Assembly: GCA_001793095.1 (NCBI GenBank)
Contig: MGHG01000016.1
Location: 1 to 48,805 of the forward strand
Direction: 5' to 3'
DNA: 48,805 nucleotides
Origin: Candidatus Woesebacteria bacterium RIFCSPLOWO2_01_FULL_39_23
GTDB taxonomy: Bacteria; Patescibacteriota; Microgenomatia; UBA8517
The position numbers and the translations under genes are program-made. Positions within the stretch are counted from its first letter, which is position 1. Each line of letters opens with the position of its first letter. Shown here piece after piece: positions 15,767 through 22,475 of the stretch. The notes beneath the pieces are model-generated. The model saw nothing but the letters and a program-made list of their open reading frames with translations, searched no databases and was not told where the DNA came from.

Positions 15767-16516
15767 ATGAAAATTGACATCCTTACACTTTTTCCCGACA
15801 TGTTTACGGGACCGTTTGATGCCTCAATGCTAAAAAAGGCGAAGGATATGCAACTTGTCGAAATTAATATCCATAATCTTCGTGATTGGGCAACAGATAA
15901 ACATAAATCCGTCGATGACAGACCGTTCGGCGGAGGAAAGGGCATGATTTTACGCGTTGACGTTGTCGATGCAGCTCTAGAAAGTTTAAAGTCAAAAGTT
16001 ACAAGTAACAAGTCAAAAGTTTTTCTTCTTTCCCCGCAGGGAAAAATCTACAACCAAGAAAGAGCCGGAGAAATGGCTAAACTCAATCATCTCATACTGA
16101 TTGCCGGTCATTATGAAGGTTTTGATGAAAGAATATCCGAACACCTTGTTGATGAAGAAATTTCGATCGGGGATTATGTCTTAACTGGAGGAGAAATTCC
16201 CGCGATGGTAATAGTTGACTCTGTCGTCCGACTTATCCCCGGGGTACTAGATGAAGATGCTACTCTCTACGAATCTTTTTCTACTAACTACCACGCTACC
16301 CCAGTACTACCATTGGGTACGGGGCAGGCAGTGCGTAGTAGTAGTAGTAGTGAACAGAAGCTACTGGACTACCCGCAGTATACAAAACCCGAAGTATATA
16401 AAAACTGGAAGGTTCCGGAGGTATTATTATCCGGTAACCATAAAGAGATAGAAAAATATCGGCGTAAAAAAGCTCTAGAAAAGACAATGAAGTTCCGCCC
16501 TGATTTGCTTAAATAA
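15767..16516 (+). CDS. trmD: tRNA (guanine-N1)-methyltransferase TrmD
   Basis: TrmD makes m1G37 in tRNAs with SAM through a deep trefoil knot. The ATG at 15767 gives the canonical start MKIDILTLFPDMF. Other signatures are FGGGKGMIL, LIAGHYEGFDERI, EEISIGDYVLTGGEIPAM, PGVL, DYPQYTKPEVY and VLLSGNHKEIEKYR. Two stretches are foreign. Residues about 76-83 (KSKVTSNK) come from self-similar DNA. About 25 residues between YESF and LLDYPQYTKP come from a long imperfect palindrome (16287-16342). The second lies where other TrmDs have a short flexible interdomain loop, so activity may survive. Confidence 0.93.
   Translation: MKIDILTLFPDMFTGPFDASMLKKAKDMQLVEINIHNLRDWATDKHKSVDDRPFGGGKGMILRVDVVDAALESLKSKVTSNKSKVFLLSPQGKIYNQERAGEMAKLNHLILIAGHYEGFDERISEHLVDEEISIGDYVLTGGEIPAMVIVDSVVRLIPGVLDEDATLYESFSTNYHATPVLPLGTGQAVRSSSSSEQKLLDYPQYTKPEVYKNWKVPEVLLSGNHKEIEKYRRKKALEKTMKFRPDLLK
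16287..16342. repeat. Palindromic element inserted in frame in trmD
   Basis: Nested arms pair as follows: ACTACCACGC with GCGTAGTAGT (9 of 10), CCCC with GGGG, and GTAC with GTAC, around a 9-base loop, with an 8-base bulge on the right. A run of AGT/GTA triplets continues to 16350 and encodes consecutive serines. Length and reading frame are compatible with an in-frame insertion of about 75 bases. Confidence 0.6.
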
Positions 16517-17081
16517 ATTTCTCTGGGAAAAGTTCTCGTAAAGTTGGATTATGTTGGTCCCTCTCGGAGATAATTGGATTTTTTATCGGCCAGTTAATCG
16601 CTAGATCGGGATCATTCCAGGCAACAGCTCTCGTATCTCCACCTGTATAGTAAGCGTCAACCAAATAAATATAATCTAGGGGTTCGTTACCTACCACACA
16701 GATTGAATTCGCAAGTCCATTGGGTATATAAAGACTTTTAAAAGGTTCTCCGCTAAACTCAAACGTTTCAACTTTTGCAAAAGTTGCCGATTCCGGCCTT
16801 ATGTCTGCAATTGCAGCAAACATCCTGCTATTACTAGCTATGGGGTAAACAAGCTTATTCCATCTTTCAGCGTGCAACGCTCTTATTACACCCGGGTTTG
16901 ATCTTGAATGATTCTGCTGAACAGGTTTGAAGTCCACTCCCGCAGCAAGTAGTTCATCCTTACGATAAACCTCGCGAAAAAAACCACGATGATCCCTAAA
17001 AGTAGGTCTTTCGATAACAAGAAGACCAGATATCGATGTCGTCTTTATAAATTCGCTCTTTGTGAGATACTCTTTTGACAA
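16509..17081 (-). CDS. rmlC: dTDP-4-dehydrorhamnose 3,5-epimerase-like protein (RmlC family)
   Basis: RmlC epimerises C3 and C5 of dTDP-4-keto-6-deoxyglucose. The cupin opens with RPTFRDHRGFFREVYR. QQNHSRSNPGVIRALHAERWNKLVYP contains the catalytic His, and the substrate-binding tail has WNDPDLAINWPI. The length of 190 is normal. It starts 3 bases after rmlA, so the two are co-transcribed. rmlB and rmlD are not in this window. A related sugar epimerase of the same cupin family cannot be excluded. Confidence 0.85.
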   Translation of the reverse strand: MSKEYLTKSEFIKTTSISGLLVIERPTFRDHRGFFREVYRKDELLAAGVDFKPVQQNHSRSNPGVIRALHAERWNKLVYPIASNSRMFAAIADIRPESATFAKVETFEFSGEPFKSLYIPNGLANSICVVGNEPLDYIYLVDAYYTGGDTRAVAWNDPDLAINWPIKNPIISERDQHNPTLRELFPEKFI

Positions 17082-17084
17082 GAA

Positions 17085-17831
17085 TCACTTCCTCTCCCTT
17101 CCTAGAGCAGATCCTTCCTCTAAACGCTTCTTCCACCAATACGTACCCACTTCAATAAGTGTTTCATAAGTCCCTGCGTCTTTCCAAAATCCATTCAACA
17201 TAGCCCAACCTAACTTATTATCATCTAAATAAGACTGATTTAAATCTGTAACCTCCAGCTCCCCTCTATCCGAAGGTTTTAACTTGCGAATTCTATCAAA
17301 GACTGACTTATCATAAAAATAAAGTCCGGTTATAGCAAAATTTGAATCGGGGCTGACTGGTTTTTCCGTCAGCTTGATGATTTTTCCTTCGTCATTAAAT
17401 GCAGGAACACCAAATCTCTGCGGATCCTCTACTTCTTTCAAAAATATTCTTGCACCTTCTTCAAAAGTAACTACATCTTTGTGAATATCTGCATCGGTAC
17501 AATTGTCTCCAAGTATTACGCACACATTCTCTCCATCAACATATTCCTCGGCTAAAGACAATGCTGCAGCGATCCCTCTTTCACCTTCCTGAACTGCATA
17601 AGCTAAATTATTCAGACCCAATTCTTTTCCATTTCTTAGCACCCTTAAAAAGTGGCCGGCGTGTGGTCCACCTGTAACAACCATTACATCTTTAATACCC
17701 GCTTGCACTAAAGTATTTATCGGATAAAAAATCATCGGTTTATCATAAACCGGGAGAAGATGTTTATTGGTAGCATAGGTAAGAGGATAAAGCCTCGTTC
17801 CAAGTCCACCGGCAAGGATCACACCCTTCAT
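17085..17831 (-). CDS. rmlA: Glucose-1-phosphate thymidylyltransferase, short type
   Basis: The nucleotidyltransferase signature GVILAGGLGTRLYPLTYATNKHLLPVYDKPM is at the N-terminus. VILGDNC holds the metal-binding Asp, and LTEKP and GLYFYD follow. It activates glucose-1-phosphate as dTDP-glucose, the first step to dTDP-rhamnose. At 248 residues it lacks the C-terminal allosteric extension of the 290-residue enzymes, as in the short archaeal/Gram-positive branch. A near-consensus promoter lies just upstream at 17841-17869. Confidence 0.9.
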   Translation of the reverse strand: MKGVILAGGLGTRLYPLTYATNKHLLPVYDKPMIFYPINTLVQAGIKDVMVVTGGPHAGHFLRVLRNGKELGLNNLAYAVQEGERGIAAALSLAEEYVDGENVCVILGDNCTDADIHKDVVTFEEGARIFLKEVEDPQRFGVPAFNDEGKIIKLTEKPVSPDSNFAITGLYFYDKSVFDRIRKLKPSDRGELEVTDLNQSYLDDNKLGWAMLNGFWKDAGTYETLIEVGTYWWKKRLEEGSALGRERK

Positions 17832-17840
17832 GATGTCCCA

Positions 17841-17869
17841 ATAATATAGAAAAGCAATTCGGTAGTCAA
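17841..17869 (-). promoter_or_regulatory. Promoter of rmlA-rmlC
   Basis: On the minus strand TTGACT (17869-17864), a 17-base spacer and TATTAT (17846-17841). Only 9 bases separate the -10 box from the ATG, so the transcript would start at or just before the start codon. Confidence 0.7.
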
Positions 17870-17874
17870 AAGGA

Positions 17875-17915
17875 AATTAGCAATTAACAATTAGTAATTA
17901 GTTTTAAGTTATAAG
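17875..17915. repeat. Self-similar AT-rich intergenic text
   Basis: Drifting copies of an AATTA/CAATTA word (AATTAGCAATTAACAATTAG, then TAATTAG) fill part of the 151-base gap between rmlA and the YkuK-like gene. Only the rmlA promoter is otherwise recognisable in this gap. Confidence 0.4.
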
Positions 17916-17982
17916 TATTTGTTCTTCGTTAGTTCGTTATGCGTTTTGCGTCACCCATAATTCTTAATTCAATATTCGTCAT

Positions 17983-18483
17983 TTACGTATGCTTATCCGC
18001 AACACTCGATGCACCCCAGGAGTCAGGCTTCGTTTTGGCTACAAAGCCGTTGCCTGTTACCATACCGACAACTTCTCTAATCATGTCTCTTGTCGGACCT
18101 AAGGGGCCAACGTCAATATGTATCTCTAAGTCATATTTTGCAGGTGAGATAACTTTTCTGATTTCCGGAACAATATTTTGGGCTACGTCCAGACTCATTA
18201 ATGTCTCCGTATAAATTTTATCCCTTAGAATCGGTTTTTGTATCTTCTTTTCCTTTCTCCAAAAATACCTCGCACCCCGACCTCTCCTGTAAATGACAAT
18301 AGCTGTCACATAATCAATTTCTGCTTTTCCGTTAATTCTTCTCGTCTGCGAATCGGTTCCGATTACTAAACTATAATAATTTCCCGGTTCATGGTCCACA
18401 AAATCCCCTATCTCGGAAATCACCTTACCTACGGTTAATTGTCCGATACTAGGGCTATAATAACCATTTTTGTTCATATCCAT
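17983..18483 (-). CDS. YkuK-like (DUF458) RNase H-fold protein
   Basis: A 166-residue protein of the YkuK/DUF458 family, predicted to have an RNase H-like fold. It starts YYSPSIGQLTVGKV. The conserved acidic motif is LVIGTDSQTRR. VTAIVIYRRGRGARYFW follows, then EIHIDVGPLGPTRDMIREVVGMV with a second Asp. The biochemical role is not established; the Asp residues suggest nuclease activity. It is convergent with nothing nearby and divergent from galU. Confidence 0.8.
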   Translation of the reverse strand: MDMNKNGYYSPSIGQLTVGKVISEIGDFVDHEPGNYYSLVIGTDSQTRRINGKAEIDYVTAIVIYRRGRGARYFWRKEKKIQKPILRDKIYTETLMSLDVAQNIVPEIRKVISPAKYDLEIHIDVGPLGPTRDMIREVVGMVTGNGFVAKTKPDSWGASSVADKHT

Positions 18484-18530
18484 GCCTGCATTATACGCCT
18501 AAATACTTCTTCCGATCAAACTAAATCTGG

Positions 18531-18536
18531 TATAAT
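18531..18536 (+). promoter_or_regulatory. -10 box of galU
   Basis: A perfect TATAAT ends 9 bases before the GTG start of galU, implying a leaderless mRNA. No convincing -35 box is seen. Confidence 0.5.
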
Positions 18537-18545
18537 TCATTTGCT

Positions 18546-19469
18546 GTGAAAAGACCAAGGCGAAAAATTAAAAAGGCGGTTATCGCAGTAGCCGGATGGG
18601 GAACCAGATTTCTTCCTGCAACCAAAAACCAGGCCAAGCAGATGTTGCCTATTATCGATAAGCCTATTATTCAACACGTTGTCGAAGAAGCAGTAGACTC
18701 AGGAATCGAAGATATAATAATAGTGACACAAGGAGGCAGCTCCAATATTGAAGATCATTTTGACACGCATGTCGAACTCGAAGACGTACTCGAAAAAAGC
18801 GGTAAACTTAACCTTCTGGAAAAAATCAGAAAACTTCCGGAAATGGCTAATTTTATTTATGTCAGACAAAACAAACGTCTGCCTTATGGTAACGGAACAC
18901 CCCTACTGACAGTAGCCCCACTAATAGACGACGACGAATCATTCGTATATATGTTCGGCGATGATCTGACAATAGCCGGCACTCCAGTCACACAACAATT
19001 AATCTCAGTTTACGAATCCCAAAAACCCAGTGCGATTTTAGCAGTTCAGGAAGTGCCGAGAGACGAAATTGGCAGATATGCAAGCATAGAATACAAAGAG
19101 GGCGCAAAGTATAAATATGAGATGAAAAGGGGCCATGAAAAAATACCTCCCGAAAAAGCCCCCTCCAATATGGCACAATTCGGAAGATTTGTATTCAACT
19201 ATGATGTAATTAAAGAGGCAAAGGAAACTCCTCTAGGGAAGGGTGACGAACTCTGGATCATCGACATTTTAAATAGACTGGTTGAAAAGGGTAAAAAAGT
19301 TATAGCTCAGCCGATAAACGGAACATGGATGACAACAGGTGACCCGCTAACTTATATGCAAACTCAGGTAATGTTTGCCCTTGAACGATCCGATATAGGA
19401 GGCGATTTTGCAAAATTCTTATCGGGTTTAAATTTTCAAAAATACCTAGGAACTAAAGATAAGAGATAG
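18546..19469 (+). CDS. galU: UTP-glucose-1-phosphate uridylyltransferase
   Basis: GalU makes UDP-glucose. The signature is AVAGWGTRFLPATKNQAKQMLPIIDKPIIQHVVEEA, with VAGWGTR in place of the usual PAAGLGTR. FGDD is the metal site, and FGRFVFN and DPLTYMQ follow. The GTG at 18546 is the start, 9 bases after a TATAAT, and the following residues KRPRRKIKKA are basic. Together with galE at 43323 it would supply UDP-glucose and UDP-galactose. Its 3' end overlaps the convergent gene at 19446 by 24 bases. Confidence 0.93.
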   Translation: MKRPRRKIKKAVIAVAGWGTRFLPATKNQAKQMLPIIDKPIIQHVVEEAVDSGIEDIIIVTQGGSSNIEDHFDTHVELEDVLEKSGKLNLLEKIRKLPEMANFIYVRQNKRLPYGNGTPLLTVAPLIDDDESFVYMFGDDLTIAGTPVTQQLISVYESQKPSAILAVQEVPRDEIGRYASIEYKEGAKYKYEMKRGHEKIPPEKAPSNMAQFGRFVFNYDVIKEAKETPLGKGDELWIIDILNRLVEKGKKVIAQPINGTWMTTGDPLTYMQTQVMFALERSDIGGDFAKFLSGLNFQKYLGTKDKR

Positions 19470-19697
19470 CCCTATTACCGCCCCAAAGAACGCGATTATC
19501 AGATATTCAAGAAACACCACAAAATATAAATCTTTGTGCAGGTAATGGTGGATCACTCCCCAAGCTAAATAAGAAACTGCTGAAGCTATGATAATAGCAC
19601 CCCTGAAACCTGTATCATAACTAACAAAAGTAAAACCCATGATAGACGCCGCCAGAATCCCGATAAGTGGTGTGTAATGCAAAAGATGATTACGCAT
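19446..19697 (-). CDS. Small three-helix membrane protein, 83 aa
   Basis: Not a named family that I can assign. It has three hydrophobic segments (about 8-26, 33-48, 60-81) with HYLHKDLY in the last loop. It sits downstream of the CAP-domain gene (18-base gap) and probably shares its transcript. The type is common in Patescibacteria. Confidence 0.65.
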   Translation of the reverse strand: MRNHLLHYTPLIGILAASIMGFTFVSYDTGFRGAIIIASAVSYLAWGVIHHYLHKDLYFVVFLEYLIIAFFGAVIGLSLIFSS

Positions 19698-19715
19698 TTT
19701 TTTATTTACTCTCCT

Positions 19716-20672
19716 TCAGAGAATTTGTCCTGCCCTTGCTATAATAATAATAATCAAAATCATCCCCAGGAAAGCCATGTGGGCAAAAGCTCTCCCGCCG
19801 ACTCTTGCTATTTTTCTTCTCGATACTGTAAATATATCGATTGTAAATACTGCCATCAAAAAAACTATCGTTACTATGGATACTCCCTTTGTTGTATTAA
19901 AAGGAGACACCAAAGTCTTTTGTGGGGTGGTCGGCGGTGTCCCACTTTTTGCAATGATCACCATGGGTGTAGGTGTAGAAGACGGGGTTAAAGTAGGGAG
20001 CACTTTTGTAGGGAAAGCTGTCGGCATTGAAGTCGGAACAGTATTCGCGTTTCCTGCAACTGCCGAAGACGTCGGTATGGCTTGGGCGATATTATCACCA
20101 TAGCCTTTACCGAACAGTTGGACTACTATAGTCGTATCAACGCCATTAAAATCTCCCTCTACAACTGCAACGCCTATCTCATCATATTTACCCGACAACA
20201 TGTTTTCTTTATGGCTTGGAGATGCATTCCAGGCGTCAACTGTGGTTGAAGCGCTGGAAAAATCTCTAGCCAAATTTTCTCCGGCATATCTGTACTTGTA
20301 GCCTGCATCTGTGAAGAATTTCCAGGGTTCCGTCCCGTCAGGTGCAACATGCGCCCAATAATCTTTAGCCAGCATGTCCTCACCTTTTGCTTTCGCCGCA
20401 CTCGCTAAAGTTGCACTAAAGCTAAGAGATTGTACTCCCGCATCGGCCCTCTTCTGGTTCGTCAAACGGATAATCTCGTCTACTGAAATATTAGCGGCAT
20501 AGCCTAATACCCTTACTCCGGATTTCGGAAAAGTCTGGATTAAATATTGACTGAAGATAACTAAAAATATTATGACTAATATTGATTCGGGGTGAAGCAC
20601 TTTCGCTTTATGATTATTCGAATAACCGGGAATAAAAAGGTGACTTAATTTCGACGCGTAATCTACCATCAA
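19716..20672 (-). CDS. Membrane-anchored CAP (SCP/PR-1, YkwD-like) domain protein
   Basis: A cytoplasmic N-terminal 45 residues and one helix (ILVIIFLVIFSQYLI) lead to VRVLGYAANISVDEIIRLTN. The CAP domain spans about 70-195, with AKDYWAHVAPDG (His), YAGENLAR (Glu), and DAWNASPSHKENML (second His), the four residues lining the CAP cavity. A PT-rich linker follows, then two C-terminal hydrophobic segments. CAP proteins are secreted and bind lipids or act on other macromolecules; the role here is unknown. Confidence 0.88.
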   Translation of the reverse strand: MMVDYASKLSHLFIPGYSNNHKAKVLHPESILVIIFLVIFSQYLIQTFPKSGVRVLGYAANISVDEIIRLTNQKRADAGVQSLSFSATLASAAKAKGEDMLAKDYWAHVAPDGTEPWKFFTDAGYKYRYAGENLARDFSSASTTVDAWNASPSHKENMLSGKYDEIGVAVVEGDFNGVDTTIVVQLFGKGYGDNIAQAIPTSSAVAGNANTVPTSMPTAFPTKVLPTLTPSSTPTPMVIIAKSGTPPTTPQKTLVSPFNTTKGVSIVTIVFLMAVFTIDIFTVSRRKIARVGGRAFAHMAFLGMILIIIIIARAGQIL

Positions 20673-20709
20673 TTCAAATAATACATGGGGAGGAGTACTT
20701 TAATCAAAT

Positions 20710-22014
20710 TCATTTCAGAGAAAATCGCTCCGTAAATATTTTACCCTTTTTCACACCGACTTTCATAAGATAATTTCGTATATCCTTCATCATGGGAGGA
20801 GGTCCGACTATAAAAAAACTGGCATTTTTCCTGCCTTTTGTTAATTTACCTAAGAGGTGTGCATCAATGCGCCCGGAATAATAGCCTTTAGCCTTTTCCT
20901 GAGAAAGAACCTGAAATAGTTTTAAACCTTCATTTTTCATGCCTTCCAGTTCGTTTGCAAAAACTACGTCTTGTCGATTTTTATTCGAATAAATTAACGT
21001 ATAATTTTTTAAATCATTTTTGAGTCTCGCTGACTTTAACATTGTCATGAGAGGCGTTATACCAATCCCGCCAGCAATTAAAAAAAAGGGGGGGGTTAAA
21101 TTTATATTATTGAATACTCCGAAGGGGCCTTCGATCCTAACCTTATCCCCGACCTGGACTTTGCCCAGTTGTACCGTATAATCGCCTGATTCCTTGATTG
21201 TGAAAGACAAATATGGATCGCTATTAATTGAGGAAAGAGTAAAATGATGCTCTTCTACCGGAAGGGATTTACTGTAAATAACTGTATATGCAAACTGACC
21301 AGGTAGATAACTAAAAATAGAATTCTTCAGCGGTTTTAAATAAAAGCTCCTGACATCATCTGATTCTTTCTTTATTTTAACCACACGATAGAATGAATTT
21401 TTGAGGACAAGTTTCCTAATAAAATTTCTATATACAAAAATCAAAAGAGCAAAAATAATTAAAAACATCCACCAATAATATAACGGAGACTTAAGAAGCA
21501 TCTCTGTACCCAAAAAAAAGCTGTGGATAAAACCTGCCAAAATAACAAAATAAACCAGTTTATGAAACAGTCTCCACAGCTCGTATTTAAGTCCAAGTTT
21601 CTCAGAATATATGGCGGAGAGAAGGGTCATGATCAAAGATGTCAGGGTTATGACACCTAGCCAGGTATATATTGAAAAAGTTTTGATATAAGCAATAAAA
21701 CCCACACCGCTATAATGCATTCCGAAAAAAATAAAAGTGGGATGGGCTACTAAAAGAGTAGTGGCAATCTTTGCATTTAGCGAGTGAAAAGAGAGTAGAT
21801 TATTATGCCCGACACCTCGCTCAAGTAATTTCAAACGACTTGAAAGAAGCATTTGCAAGACTAAAAGAGTCAGCCCTGTAATACCGAATATCTTACCCAA
21901 GTCATAAATAATATTTAACTTACCGTTGCCTGATCCAAGCAAAAAAAGGAGTGCCGGAGTGCATAAATAAACAAAGTATAAAATAGATAAAATTCTTGTT
22001 TTTCTTGTATTCAT
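20710..22014 (-). CDS. Ferric-reductase-like transmembrane flavocytochrome
   Basis: Residues 1-200 hold six hydrophobic segments. Paired histidines suited to haem binding lie in SFHSLNAKIATTLLVAHP and LFHKLVYFVILAGFIHSFF. Residues about 210-310 form the FAD barrel (LPGQFAYTVIY, HHFTLSS). Residues about 315-434 form the NAD(P) domain (FFLIAGGIGITPLMTML, FIVGPPPMM). The architecture is that of ferric reductase/NADPH-oxidase proteins, moving electrons from cytoplasmic NAD(P)H outward. The acceptor is unknown. Its ATG overlaps the stop of the upstream gene (ATGA). Confidence 0.88.
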   Translation of the reverse strand: MNTRKTRILSILYFVYLCTPALLFLLGSGNGKLNIIYDLGKIFGITGLTLLVLQMLLSSRLKLLERGVGHNNLLSFHSLNAKIATTLLVAHPTFIFFGMHYSGVGFIAYIKTFSIYTWLGVITLTSLIMTLLSAIYSEKLGLKYELWRLFHKLVYFVILAGFIHSFFLGTEMLLKSPLYYWWMFLIIFALLIFVYRNFIRKLVLKNSFYRVVKIKKESDDVRSFYLKPLKNSIFSYLPGQFAYTVIYSKSLPVEEHHFTLSSINSDPYLSFTIKESGDYTVQLGKVQVGDKVRIEGPFGVFNNINLTPPFFLIAGGIGITPLMTMLKSARLKNDLKNYTLIYSNKNRQDVVFANELEGMKNEGLKLFQVLSQEKAKGYYSGRIDAHLLGKLTKGRKNASFFIVGPPPMMKDIRNYLMKVGVKKGKIFTERFSLK

Positions 22015-22427
22015 TCCAGTGGCTGAGGTCCTGAAGTTAACGTGTCTCGCTTAATAATTTTCTCGGTTGTATCTTTCATAAGTTTACCGCCACCGAAATA
22101 AACCAACGGAAGCAAGATACTTACATCTAATGCAATAAAAGAAATCTTTGCCCAAACTCCCACGGTTCTGCTGGCTCTTTCGAAACAATTAGACTTAGCA
22201 CCAGTGAAGAGACGTTGAATAAAATTTTCCCGAGTACTATTGTTGGCCAAACCCTGACTCAATACTGCGTCACAGATCGCAACCTGTCTTTTGTAGATGT
22301 TTCCGGCACGATATTTATATATGTAAAATGTCAGGACGAATAAGAGAAATGACACGAAAGCAGTTAATTTAACTAACATGCTTACAAACCTTGTTGCGCG
22401 ACTGATCTCGATCTTAACCTCTTCCAT
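22011..22427 (-). CDS. Two-helix membrane protein coupled to the flavocytochrome, 138 aa
   Basis: Unrecognised. Helix 1 (about 16-36) and helix 2 (about 95-120) flank an outer loop with two cysteines (VAICDAVL and KSNCFERA). The frame is also open from an ATG at 22442, but a TATACT box at 22450-22445 ends only 2 bases before that ATG. The ATG at 22427 is therefore the better start. The 4-base ATGA overlap with the flavocytochrome suggests a partner protein of the redox enzyme. Confidence 0.6.
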   Translation of the reverse strand: MEEVKIEISRATRFVSMLVKLTAFVSFLLFVLTFYIYKYRAGNIYKRQVAICDAVLSQGLANNSTRENFIQRLFTGAKSNCFERASRTVGVWAKISFIALDVSILLPLVYFGGGKLMKDTTEKIIKRDTLTSGPQPLE

Positions 22428-22475
22428 ACAGACACCGTCCATCTAGTATACCAAACTTTGGCTGCCAACTCGAAG

